A stretch of DNA of 64,000 nt, from positions 310,001-374,000 of the forward strand of contig CAVRNQ010000007.1 of the NCBI GenBank assembly GCA_963722555.1, written 5' to 3'. The notes beneath the pieces were generated by a model. It was not told the origin of the DNA, searched no databases, and was given only the letters and a program-made list of their open reading frames with translations. The stretch comes from Bog-366 sp963722555 (GTDB taxonomy: Bacteria > Acidobacteriota > Terriglobia > UBA7540). Shown one piece after another: positions 1 through 8,033 of this stretch (position 1 is its first letter; each line of letters begins with the position of its first letter). Made by a program: the position numbers and the translations under genes.

Positions 1-175
1 AGATGTTGTCCCTGATGTTCTGCTGCGTGACTTGCGGGTCCGCCGCCCCCGGAGTCCTGACCGGGTCGGGATAGATGTCCCCAGGGCCAATGCGGCTGGA
101 CGGAGACCGAGCACCATGCGCCAGGAGGATGCAGACTAAGGCCACGGGAAAGGCGAAACGGATTTGTGTTTTCAT
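1..175 (-). CDS. Secreted protein with TPGA..VTQ..I motif (partial)
   Basis: The reading frame starts at ATG 175-173 and runs off the left edge, so only the first 58 codons are visible. Residues 1-20 form a signal peptide: a short basic start, a hydrophobic stretch around VALVCILLAHG, then small residues. The mature part carries DPVRTPGAADPQVTQQNI, matching a motif I know from small secreted bacterial proteins of unknown function, in which TPGA(x)NPxVTQxxI is followed by a cysteine and a W/Y-T-x-x-x-RPP segment. That second half lies outside the window. No strong ribosome binding site is visible. Function unknown. Confidence 0.6.
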   Translation of the reverse strand, partial: MKTQIRFAFPVALVCILLAHGARSPSSRIGPGDIYPDPVRTPGAADPQVTQQNIRDNI

Positions 176-253
176 CTCGACGCCTACAGTTGAAGTGCCT
201 TGGGTGCAACGTGCATTTGGAACCCTTGGCTTTTGCCTTTGGCATGACGGCGG

Positions 254-1015
254 CTAGGTGAATCTTTCCGTCTCATCTCCGAACCCGACCACCACGCAAT
301 CGGCCGCCCTCACGGACCACCTTCCCCCTCGCCCGTCGCGAACCCTGTATCCGTCGCTCAGGCAGCACAGCATGCCCGGATGGCAGTTCACGGCGACGAT
401 TCGGCCCCCGAACTCCTGCGCCATGTCCTGGGGCAGGTTGTTTCGCAGCAGTCCCTCGCAGTCGGGCAGCCTGATGCGCCGTCGCCGCCAATCGTGCGGA
501 ATCCTCCACACCTTCCCGAACGGGTCTTTCCAGAAGGCCCTTGCGATTTCGCCAGGCGCGACGCTCACTTCAATCTTGGCTATCCCCCGCGTACCTTCCG
601 AGGCTGCCTTGTCCGAAATGTTTACGTCACACAGGTCCCACCAAGTCGGCGGGTGCAGGATTTCGAGCCAGCCCAATTCCTGTGTCACCTCATAACGGCT
701 CGCCTCAATCACCGGCGAGACGCCGCCGGAGAGCCAATGCCGGGGCAGTCTCCACGCGCGGCCGTCTGCGTCGGTGTACAGAACCCGCCCGGCCCAATAG
801 CCGTTCCACGGCACGCCGTCCCGGTCGAGCAACATAGGCATCCCCCTCGGAATGTCATCAAGGTCGAAACGCCGCGTCATCGCGGGTTCCTCAGGCAGAA
901 CCTCGACCCTCACCGTCTGCCCGGCCAACTTGGCCGACAGTTCCTCGCGCAGGTTTATCTCTTCCAGCCGAAAGCAGTCCGAAGGAAGAGTGAGTTCACC
1001 TTCATGCGACGACAT
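254..1015 (-). CDS. Hypothetical protein with repeated W-R-x-P-x-x-W units
   Basis: Encodes 253 aa. I chose ATG 1015-1013 over the ATG eight codons upstream because GAGGAG lies five bases before it. No signal peptide or membrane segment is visible. The protein contains two clear copies of a unit in which an aspartate/glycine turn is followed by W-R-(L/I)-P-x-x-W (DADGRAWRLPRHWL and DPFGKVWRIPHDWR), and a third weaker one near the C-terminus (RDGRGGRWSV). These look like repeated beta-hairpin modules. I do not recognise the family. It is transcribed toward the secreted-protein gene at the left edge, with an 80-bp gap, so the two may be co-transcribed. Confidence 0.6.
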   Translation of the reverse strand: MSSHEGELTLPSDCFRLEEINLREELSAKLAGQTVRVEVLPEEPAMTRRFDLDDIPRGMPMLLDRDGVPWNGYWAGRVLYTDADGRAWRLPRHWLSGGVSPVIEASRYEVTQELGWLEILHPPTWWDLCDVNISDKAASEGTRGIAKIEVSVAPGEIARAFWKDPFGKVWRIPHDWRRRRIRLPDCEGLLRNNLPQDMAQEFGGRIVAVNCHPGMLCCLSDGYRVRDGRGGRWSVRAADCVVVGFGDETERFT

Positions 1016-1434
1016 CAACGCTCCTCGGAGTGTTTTCACCTAGAGCCAAAATGCTAGTTCGAAGGAGGGCAATTCCCCCGCCAATTGGATATCGGACTTA
1101 CCATTGCAGGCGTCTATCTTACAACCGTTACCCGGCTAAGCGCAGCCTTGCGGGGTTCGACGACCTCCGGGGGACTGACCGAAGACTCAGCGGGTCCCAT
1201 TAGTTACATACCTTCGGGAATCAGTTTTCTCGGGGGATTTTGAGCTTGTCGTCAAGGTGGTGGCCGAAACCGCAGTGGTCCTGCCGTGGACGTGGTTCAC
1301 CAGCGGGCACGCCTGGTGCAGTCACGCGCACGCACGCAGGTGTCGTCCGGGCGTTTCCGGCGTTGCTGCTGGGCCAAAACTTCGGCAAAATGATGGTGCG
1401 AGAGGCAAGATAAGTGTGAGGGGTCCCGATTCTG
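1016..1434. other. Intergenic stretch, no gene seen
   Basis: About 420 bases between the minus-strand hypothetical and the plus-strand zinc-ribbon gene. Open frames here lack ribosome binding sites and recognisable protein character. It must hold the promoters for both divergent genes, but I see no convincing -35/-10 pair. Confidence 0.4.
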
Positions 1435-1647
1435 ATGATGGCGCCGGACCAACAAAAGGATTTTGAAGACTTGGAGGCGAGCCAGCTCTTCTGCCCGACC
1501 TGCAAACGCGCCATGCCAGTGCGAAAACGTCTTTTCCTGGTGCTGCTCGACAAAGAAATCTTCGATTACATCTGCACTAGGTGTGGCTCTGTGCTGGGGA
1601 AAAAGGAGCAGCCGTGGCGGAGACCGGCTCAATGGTCGAGAATCTAA
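1435..1647 (+). CDS. Small zinc-ribbon protein
   Basis: Encodes 70 aa. Two CxxC knuckles (CPTC near residue 20 and CTRC near residue 49) flank the stretch MPVRKRLFLVLLDKEIFDYI and would bind one zinc ion. The spacing and the M-P-V-R-x-R-L sequence match a family of small zinc-ribbon proteins I associate with Acidobacteria and related soil bacteria. Two adjacent ATG codons are possible starts; a GAGGGG sequence lies about ten bases upstream. Function is unknown; a regulatory or protein-contact role would be usual for a lone ribbon. Confidence 0.65.
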   Translation: MMAPDQQKDFEDLEASQLFCPTCKRAMPVRKRLFLVLLDKEIFDYICTRCGSVLGKKEQPWRRPAQWSRI

Positions 1648-1984
1648 GGGATGGCGTGCGCGGTTTCTTCCACTCTCAATCCCCCAAAGAAGCGCAGTTC
1701 CACAAGGTACCGGAGGATGCGTGCGGTTGTACGCTCACAGGCGGAGGGCGTTGGTCCCGCATGTTGGCTTGCGGGAGGGACCGGCCGAACCGTGAGAAGG
1801 TTCCTCGGGCTTCCCGTGAAATCCAGTCAATCCCAGATTCCCACCTCGGCTGCGAGGGCGTCGGATGTGCCCACGAAGCCCATTGCGTCCAGCTTGCGGG
1901 TATTCTGTGCTGCTCCTTGATGATTGACTTTTTCTGGGAGGAGGCGGAGGATAGGGCGAAATTCAGGCCGAAAGGGAAACGAAG
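1648..1984. other. Intergenic stretch with short open frames, no supported gene
   Basis: An 89-codon frame exists at 1651-1920, but its composition (many Ser, Arg and Ala) and missing ribosome binding site make it unconvincing. A stem-like pair, GGTCCCGCA near 1752 and TGCGGGAGGGACC near 1769, could form an imperfect hairpin. Confidence 0.35.
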
Positions 1985-2632
1985 GTGAGCCACGCAAAGA
2001 AGAGTCTGATTGGTTTGGCTGTTTTGTTGGTGGGCTTTTCAGGAGCGGGCTGGACTCAAGACAACCGGCCCAGTCAAGCGGCTATCGTAGATTCTTTCAA
2101 ACAGAAGATACAGGATGTCTTAAAGGACGACAACTCCCGCAGGGGAGTGGAACACGCGACCGTGATGTCACGTCCAGTGGAAGCACCCCCTCCGCCCGCC
2201 CCCCATGCAAAGAGGAAGGTGGTGCATAAGGACGGTACGCCCTGCGGTGCGTTTCATAGCGGATGGTGTCACAGCGTCTGGGTTGATGATTGTGGGGCGG
2301 AATATGTCAACTCGGCGGGCAAGCCATGCGACCCCACGGAGCATCCAGACAATTGCCATGCGGGAACGCCCGCCGCAAAGCCGTCTGTCAACCTGGTATG
2401 GCGCAAGCTGTATTCCGAAACGGTATCGCAGCACGGTTTTGACGTGAAGGTGACCGATTCCCTCGTTACGCCGTACACCGGTGTGCTCAGTTATGACGAG
2501 GTCACTTGGTTTACCGCAGCGCACCCCACTCAAAAAGAAGCGGAGCAGGACAACAACTTCACTTCTTCTTTGAAAACTTCGCACACGTCTACCTATGGAT
2601 ATCAAGAGGGGAAATGGGTGTTGTTGAAATAG
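1985..2632 (+). CDS. Exported hypothetical protein
   Basis: Encodes 215 aa from a GTG start with a purine-rich AAAGGGAAAC just upstream. Residues 1-24 form a signal peptide (KKSLIGLAVLLVGFSGAGWTQ). A proline-rich linker near residues 67-73 leads to a cysteine-containing segment (CGAFHSGWCHSVW, DDCG, CDP, DNC) that could be disulphide bonded outside the cytoplasm. The C-terminal half is rich in Ser, Thr and aromatics, as in beta-sheet proteins. I recognise no family. The gene lies head-to-tail with the next small genes, with short gaps, as in an operon. Confidence 0.65.
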   Translation: MSHAKKSLIGLAVLLVGFSGAGWTQDNRPSQAAIVDSFKQKIQDVLKDDNSRRGVEHATVMSRPVEAPPPPAPHAKRKVVHKDGTPCGAFHSGWCHSVWVDDCGAEYVNSAGKPCDPTEHPDNCHAGTPAAKPSVNLVWRKLYSETVSQHGFDVKVTDSLVTPYTGVLSYDEVTWFTAAHPTQKEAEQDNNFTSSLKTSHTSTYGYQEGKWVLLK

Positions 2633-2773
2633 CCTCATGTTGCGGCGGATGCCGGAACTGAGCCGAAAATGGGCAATCGGCCTGATTACAGCCAATCCAC
2701 CCTCGACCTGGCTAATCTCGCCGCAGACTTGGCCATCAAGAATCGTTTCCACAGATACCGAAGGGAGCCTGCC

Positions 2774-3028
2774 ATGACCGCTAGTGAGTATGCCGAAAAG
2801 GTTGTCCTGGACTTCATGAAGAACATCACGGACCACGTGTTCCTTAATATCCAAAGCAACGAGGGGCTGATGCGTGAGTACCAGACGCAGGTCAACGAGA
2901 ATTCGCTCATGGAAGTGAACACAGCCATCGGCAGGAAGGTAAAAGAATTGTTCCAGCTTGAAAACGACGGCGTGTGCGACAAGCCCAAAAGCTGGCTAAT
3001 CAAGGACTTCACCTACCACAGGAAATGA
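2774..3028 (+). CDS. Small conserved hypothetical protein
   Basis: Encodes 84 aa. The frame is open from 2669, but ATG 2774 has AGGGAG seven bases upstream, and the conserved part begins right after it. The core HVFLNIQSNEGLMREY followed by VNTAIGRKVKELF matches a family of small bacterial proteins with the same F-L-x-I...L-M-x-E-Y...N-x-x-I-G-K order. Function unknown; predicted mostly helical and cytoplasmic. Confidence 0.6.
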   Translation: MTASEYAEKVVLDFMKNITDHVFLNIQSNEGLMREYQTQVNENSLMEVNTAIGRKVKELFQLENDGVCDKPKSWLIKDFTYHRK

Positions 3029-3091
3029 CGACTAACCTGAGCCGACGTCACCGGCAATCAGTGTGCTTATCCTTGCCTGAGGAATTGAACC

Positions 3092-3406
3092 ATGCTGGAC
3101 ACGTCACTCCTAAGCTCCATCGCCAGGCAGTTGATGAGCGCCGACGAGATTGAGGTTGAGGTTGAGGGCAAGCGGCTCCCAGTCCGCCGCACCAGCAAGC
3201 AGGGTCTCAGGACCGTGACCTTCACGATGGAAGGACGCCAGTACGCCGCCATCGAGCAGAATCCCGGCAAGCCGAGCCGCTGGGGCGAGCTTGCACGGAG
3301 CGGGCATCAGGTCGTCCAGTTCAAGGATGTCCAGGCGAACAGGTTCGTGGCCGTCGCTGTGGACGGCGATGCGAAGGAATACGGGGGCGGAAAGAGCCGG
3401 GGCTAG
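3092..3406 (+). CDS. Small conserved hypothetical protein
   Basis: Encodes 104 aa. TGAGGA lies about nine bases before the ATG. The order LARQLM-like helix, a basic VEGKRLPVRRTS segment, EGRQYAAIEQNP, KPSRWGELAR, then HQVVQFKD and FVAVAVDG fits a small conserved protein family that I recall from Acidobacteria. It looks like a compact alpha/beta domain. Function unknown. It follows the 2774 gene on the same strand. Confidence 0.65.
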   Translation: MLDTSLLSSIARQLMSADEIEVEVEGKRLPVRRTSKQGLRTVTFTMEGRQYAAIEQNPGKPSRWGELARSGHQVVQFKDVQANRFVAVAVDGDAKEYGGGKSRG

Positions 3407-3759
3407 CCTGCTGCCGACCGGGACTGACGCACTGGATGTGGTGCCGTGCTGGAAACGGGCTTGCGCAGGGGCCCCTGTTGGGAGGCCGCAATGCCACCCT
3501 GTGAATGCGTCGCCGGTTTGAAAAACCTTGCTTAGAGCCCCGAGAACCGCCGTTGGGAGGGCAACAAAAACTAACCGGCGGGCTTTATCGTTCGACGGTC
3601 TCGCGGTGACTTCCTCAGGCTTGCAGGGAACACCCGCCAAGTTCTATTGGCTGGCGGAACGGATGGCTGCTGCGTATACTGCATGGATAAGGCGACGGAG
3701 GGTTCTTTCAGTAGCTGGATGGAAATTGCAGAGCGAGCATAGGCGGGACTGAGGCGAGC
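3407..3759. other. Intergenic stretch, no gene seen
   Basis: About 350 bases with short open frames on both strands, none with a ribosome binding site and protein-like composition. It presumably holds the promoter for the 3760-5598 gene pair. Confidence 0.4.
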
Positions 3760-4503
3760 ATGCTTACATGCACGAAGGAAATCATACAAAGGACAGAGCG
3801 CCTGACCGGCAAGCCTGTCCACATGGAAGAGGACCGCTCGCTCCCGGTCATTTCCCACATCCAAATCGCTCGCGGCCCTGTGCCGATGCACAAGCTCCGG
3901 TACAGGCCGATTCCCGACGGGACTCCCGATTACTACATTTGCTTTCAGTGCGGCTTTATCATCCGCCTTTATGGGAATCCCCCCGAACAACGGTATGATT
4001 TCGAGGGCAGCCCCGACGCCCCCGCAAGGATGGCGTCCCTGCTGAAGGGCAACCCGGCGGCCTCGCAACTGAAGGACATGCTTCTCGGCGGCCTGATGAC
4101 GCAGCTCAGGTCCATGCCGATTGGCATGAGGATTGATGATTGGCTGTTCCATGAATGCCCGGAGCTCCGGTTGCAGCAAGTGGCGGGTGCCAAGGCGCAG
4201 CTCCGCGACAATTCGCGGGCGCTGGGACCTGAGATAAGGCGGCAGGTGCCAGGGGCGGTATTCAGGGCGAATGCGGCGATGAACGCGGCGTTTGCCCTGT
4301 ATTGGGCGAAGTCCCTCGCCGACGACTCCATCTCGCTGCCATACAGGTCAACCGGGTTCTTGCCCCAAGGGGAGGCATTGATTCGGATTTTTGAGCAGGT
4401 GGGGAGCGCCCCTGCAGAGGACCGGAACCTCGTGGATTCCTGGGCAGCGGAAGTCGGCCTGGGCGGGTGGTATCGCTGGGTTCCCCACAGGACGGACGGT
4501 TAG
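3760..4503 (+). CDS. Hypothetical protein with CxxC motif
   Basis: Encodes 247 aa; TGAGGCG precedes the ATG. Near residue 66 there is an YYICFQCGFIIRLYG segment, a single CxxC knuckle in a beta-rich context. The second half is helical and holds the segments DDWLFHECPELR and FRANAAMNAAFALYWAK. I recognise no characterised family. The stop codon is three bases before the next start (4507), so this gene and the TPR gene form a tight two-gene unit and probably work together. Confidence 0.65.
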   Translation: MLTCTKEIIQRTERLTGKPVHMEEDRSLPVISHIQIARGPVPMHKLRYRPIPDGTPDYYICFQCGFIIRLYGNPPEQRYDFEGSPDAPARMASLLKGNPAASQLKDMLLGGLMTQLRSMPIGMRIDDWLFHECPELRLQQVAGAKAQLRDNSRALGPEIRRQVPGAVFRANAAMNAAFALYWAKSLADDSISLPYRSTGFLPQGEALIRIFEQVGSAPAEDRNLVDSWAAEVGLGGWYRWVPHRTDG

Positions 4504-4506
4504 CTG

Positions 4507-5598
4507 ATGAGCACGGACGACGTTTACGTCTTTGAGATTGCGCCGGAGGACTTCGACGCCGGATTGCTTCCCGAGCCCGCCCGGCAGGCAGGGTCGCCGG
4601 AGTTCAAGGACCAGGTTCGGTGGTTCTTCGAGCGGAACCTTGAGGCATTCGCTGGCTGGCATGACATCTCCGTCGAGGACGACAAGATACGGGTCTCGTG
4701 GAAAGCGAGCCCCGACAAGGCGGATGCCCTCGGCGAAATCATTAAGAAGCTCCGGGACGGCGAATACCAGGAAGGCATCCAGTTGCTGCGGTTCCTGCTC
4801 CCGTCGAGGGAGAAGGACGCAGCCGTCCGCTACAACTTGGGCATGGCGCTGAGCGACACCGGGGAGCTTGACGAGGCCGAGGAGCACCTGAGGAAGGCCG
4901 TCGAAATCAACCCGGACTTCACGGAGGCCAGGGTGGCGCTTGGAGTGGCGCTCTCCCGGAAGAGCCAGTATGAAGAGGCGGCGACCGTCCTGGAAGACGC
5001 CGTGGCGGGGGAACCCGACAATCCTTATGCGCTCCGCACCCTGGCGGCCTGCCTTCTAAAATTGGGGAGGGATGCGGAAAGGGCCACGGAGTATCTTCGC
5101 AAGGCGACGGCCATCCTGCCGGACGACCAGCAGTCATGGATGAACTTGGGACAAGCGCTGGAATCCCAAGACAGGATAGGCGAGGCGGACCCCGCATACC
5201 GGAAGGCAGTCGAAATCAATCCGGGCAATGCCGTCGCCGAGACTGCCCGGAGGGCACTGTCCCGGATTGCGGAAAGCGGCTTCAAGCAGGCGGGAATTGG
5301 CGGCGTCCGGCCTGACGCTGTGATGTATTGCCTTTCGGCCATCGAGAAGTTCTCCAAGATGAGCCACGCTGAAATCCAGCGTTGCGCATACGAAATCGCC
5401 ATATTGGGAACTAAGGGAATCAAGGTGAACGACCCGGACAAGAGGTACACCCTGAAATCAATGGAAGGGACCTTTTCGGGGCTGCAATTGCTGTGCTATC
5501 AGTTCGTGGGCTTCAAGCGCATATCCCCCCACCTGGACATAGGGTTTGACCTGTCAAAGGAGTATGAAGCCGCGCTCCGTATTTCCAAGCAAGCCTGA
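4507..5598 (+). CDS. TPR-repeat protein
   Basis: Encodes 363 aa. Four tetratricopeptide repeats lie at about residues 106-245, each with the usual G/A-x-A-L ... A-x-x-x-x-x-A-x-x-x-x-P pattern (GMALSDTGELDEAEEHLRKA is the clearest). An N-terminal 80-residue domain and a C-terminal domain from about residue 255 to the end (including RYTLKSMEGTFSGLQ) are not TPRs and are unrecognised. There is no signal peptide, so it is cytoplasmic and likely a scaffold. It is translationally close to the 3760 gene. Confidence 0.8.
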   Translation: MSTDDVYVFEIAPEDFDAGLLPEPARQAGSPEFKDQVRWFFERNLEAFAGWHDISVEDDKIRVSWKASPDKADALGEIIKKLRDGEYQEGIQLLRFLLPSREKDAAVRYNLGMALSDTGELDEAEEHLRKAVEINPDFTEARVALGVALSRKSQYEEAATVLEDAVAGEPDNPYALRTLAACLLKLGRDAERATEYLRKATAILPDDQQSWMNLGQALESQDRIGEADPAYRKAVEINPGNAVAETARRALSRIAESGFKQAGIGGVRPDAVMYCLSAIEKFSKMSHAEIQRCAYEIAILGTKGIKVNDPDKRYTLKSMEGTFSGLQLLCYQFVGFKRISPHLDIGFDLSKEYEAALRISKQA

Positions 5599-5653
5599 AG
5601 CCCCGTCCACGGCGATGCCGCGCCTGCGCCCCTGCCGGGCTGATGCGAACAAT

Positions 5654-6106
5654 CTACTCCAGCTTCCAGAGCCGCACAGGAGGATGCCTGCGGTCGAAGG
5701 TTCCCAAGTGGCGGGCGAAGGCAGCCCTCGACGGTCGGCTTCCGAAAAAGTACAAGTGAGTTTCGCAACCGCAGTCCGATGACCCGAACCTAGCCAGCGG
5801 GACGGACGCACCCCGCTGCAAGTCGAGGCAGTACGCCCACTGGTGCTCCCACGGAATGCGGTCGTAACAGAACCAGACCTCTTGGGGTTTCGTGTGCGCC
5901 CTCAGGTAGTCAATGTGCCAATGGGGGCGGGTGCTTGGTTTCAAATGATGTGCCAGCCGGGCGTGAAGACCGCCGGGACCGAGGGCGGAGCCGACGTACA
6001 CGTAATATCCCGGTTGGAGCCGCAGATGACCAATTATGCCAATGGCGATGGGAGCAGCTTTTTTTGAATAAAGGACGAGAGCGCATGTCCCCGGCTGCGA
6101 GGTCAT
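5654..6106 (-). CDS. GIY-YIG (DUF123-type) nuclease-family protein
   Basis: Encodes 150 aa. Features of the DUF123 branch of the GIY-YIG fold are clear: PGTCALVLY at the N-terminus, GYYVYVGSALGPGGLHARLA near residues 33-52, HWHIDYLRAH near 62-71, and a cysteine-bearing DCGCETHLY segment later. The length is normal for the family. Members are presumed nucleases, but substrates are not established. A truncated paralogue lies at 7465-7683 in the same orientation, and the DNA just upstream of both start codons is also alike, so the pair arose by duplication. Confidence 0.85.
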   Translation of the reverse strand: MTSQPGTCALVLYSKKAAPIAIGIIGHLRLQPGYYVYVGSALGPGGLHARLAHHLKPSTRPHWHIDYLRAHTKPQEVWFCYDRIPWEHQWAYCLDLQRGASVPLARFGSSDCGCETHLYFFGSRPSRAAFARHLGTFDRRHPPVRLWKLE

Positions 6107-6267
6107 AGTGGGCCAGATTACACTTGCTCGGTGACGCCGATTGAATCTAGCAAACCCTCCTTAGTACCAAAGTCATAGCCCAGTGGTTTGAAACTTGCAG
6201 TAAAGTTGGGCGTAGGAGGACGACAGCATTAGGACCGCACAGCGGGGCCGGAAGCGGGAGGAACGAA

Positions 6268-7425
6268 ATGCCAACTCCTGAAATGACGATATGCAGCTTT
6301 TACGCTACCCCAGTTGATGGAGACTGGAGGCATTACCAGATGGCGGTGACGGTCGGCGAACGCTCCGTCCGCTGTTGGCGTACCGCCCATCAATTAACGT
6401 CCCCGGAAGTCATTCATTATGACACCCTCTGCTACCTGATAGGGCTGTTGCACTACGAGATAAAGCGTGGTCGTCGGAAGTTCCTGTTGCTCGGCGACGA
6501 GGACACACTCACTAGGATATGGATAGGCGGTACGTTGGGAAACCGATATACACGACTGGAACACATTGTGACCTGCTACGCCCTTCGAGACCTCAACAAG
6601 GTTTGTGACGAGATTCGTTTCAAGGGCGTGCCCCCCGAATCCAACCCCGCTTTCAAAGTGTGGTACGACGGGGCGGAAGCGTATGAGGAGATGCGGCGGG
6701 AGGAGGAAAGGAAGGCTGAGATTTGGGCCTGGTTCAATGAAAAATATGAGTTGCGTAAGGCGAAGATAGAAGGGAAGGCCATGTGGGCCGAACTCAACAA
6801 GTTTGAACTGACGAAACCTACTATCGCTGAAGAAACGAACGTTTCACCAGACACAATCTCGAAAACTCCGACCCGGCAGGACTTTGACAACCTAGAATAC
6901 ATCATGAGCATGTGGGACAAGGAAGCAGAGCCTTGCACGAAGGCCCTCAGTGAATGGGGATTTAAGTTTTCCGGTTCAACTCCTGTTGAGGCGACGTTCA
7001 TCCATGGCGAGGGAGGCAAGATAACCCTCCAGCACTTTGCATGTTGGAATTTGGACAAGTTTCCCTACGCCAAGTGGTGGGCATTCACGGGGCAGGGATT
7101 GTATTTGCTCAAGGCAAAGATGAAAGATGTGATGATGACCCCCGCAGAGCGTAGGCTTGCCCTTCTGGCCATTATGGATAAATGGCCCCATAGTGGCGAT
7201 ATCGTGGAGCTTCTTGACGAGCATAAGTTTCATGCCCGTGTGGTTGACAACGAGAGTGCTACCTTGGAAAACCCTGACGGCCACACACTCACGGTCTGCG
7301 CCGATGGCAAGTGGTCTACGGGCGAAAATCCTTACAATTTCGGGAATCCCGTTTCCAAAGGCGGCTGGCGGCAACTGGGGTGGAAACTTTCGGAGGAGGA
7401 TTGCACTGTCGAAGGAATTGCATGA
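6268..7425 (+). CDS. Unrecognised protein between two GIY-YIG copies
   Basis: Encodes 385 aa with a strong ribosome binding site (GGGAGG, six bases before ATG). Its N-terminal 125 residues show an order reminiscent of an RNase H-like fold: short strands, the helix YDTLCYLIGLLHYEI, the strand FLLLGDEDTLTRIW with acidic residues, then VPPESNPAF, where RNase H-like proteins often have a conserved N/AD motif. This is a weak pattern match, not a firm call. A charged helix (about 140-175) follows, then an unrecognised C-terminal region. The 3' end overlaps nothing, but the antisense truncated GIY-YIG gene begins only 40 bases away. Confidence 0.6.
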   Translation: MPTPEMTICSFYATPVDGDWRHYQMAVTVGERSVRCWRTAHQLTSPEVIHYDTLCYLIGLLHYEIKRGRRKFLLLGDEDTLTRIWIGGTLGNRYTRLEHIVTCYALRDLNKVCDEIRFKGVPPESNPAFKVWYDGAEAYEEMRREEERKAEIWAWFNEKYELRKAKIEGKAMWAELNKFELTKPTIAEETNVSPDTISKTPTRQDFDNLEYIMSMWDKEAEPCTKALSEWGFKFSGSTPVEATFIHGEGGKITLQHFACWNLDKFPYAKWWAFTGQGLYLLKAKMKDVMMTPAERRLALLAIMDKWPHSGDIVELLDEHKFHARVVDNESATLENPDGHTLTVCADGKWSTGENPYNFGNPVSKGGWRQLGWKLSEEDCTVEGIA

Positions 7426-7464
7426 AAAGTTCACAATAAGTGGGAGCAACTCTCCAATGATGCA

Positions 7465-7683
7465 TTTGGTGTGCGGTCTCAGATAATCCATATGCCAGTG
7501 CTGCCGCCCGGTCGGCTCCAAGTGATGTGTCAGACGTGCCCGGAGACCACCAGGTCCGTGGGCGCTGCCGAGGTACACGTAAAATCCGGGCTGAAGTTGC
7601 AGGCTGTCAAGCCTGCCAATAGGGATAGATGCAGATTTGGTTGATGTAAGAATCAGGGCGTAGGTTCCGGGCTGGGGCTTCAT
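7465..7683 (-). pseudogene. Truncated second copy of GIY-YIG (DUF123-type) gene
   Basis: From ATG 7683 the first 73 codons match the 5654-6106 protein closely (PGTYALIL, GFYVYLGSAHGPGGLRARL, HWHMDYLRPHTK). Homology then stops abruptly. The frame continues open to 6976, but there it is merely antisense to the 6268 gene, so I read the copy as cut at its 3' end. The 20 or so bases upstream of both starts also match. Confidence 0.75.
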
Positions 7684-7752
7684 TGGGCTAGATTGTACTC
7701 GCTCGGGAGGTCTGCGTGTTCTGTTGCAGTCCGTCCCGCCTCCGTCACTCCC

Positions 7753-7845
7753 GATTATGAGCGGCAAGTAGACCCGGTGGTGGAGCTTCAGTTGGAGAAG
7801 GCTGGCGTGAGGCTGGCGTGGCTGCTGAACGGGACACTGAAGTGG
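7753..7845 (+). pseudogene. C-terminal remnant of an S1/P1-type nuclease
   Basis: Thirty residues within an 82-codon frame, including VVELQLEKAGVRLAWLLN, match the last helix of S1/P1 nuclease family proteins, in which a Q-L-x-x-A-G-x-R-L-A-x-x-L-N ending is typical. None of the zinc-binding histidines or other catalytic parts is present, so it is a leftover tail. The start at 7693 is not native. Confidence 0.5.
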
Positions 7846-8033
7846 GGAACTCCCTCTGAACCTTCAGGGCGAAATTCTTACGACACGCATTCTTTCCCTG
7901 ATATAGATTTTCCTGTAACCCTCAGGACTGGATTCCTGTAGAATTTGCTCTCAATCCGGGCGACCGGACCGAGCCGTCGAGATTCAGAACGAGCCTTGGT
8001 AGCCGTTCTGGTACATAGAACCTAGCCACTTCC

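Noticed and set aside
6976..7464. Continuation of the truncated GIY-YIG frame to 6976, giving an apparent 235-aa protein
   Set aside because: The added part is purely antisense to the 6268 gene and shares nothing with the family.
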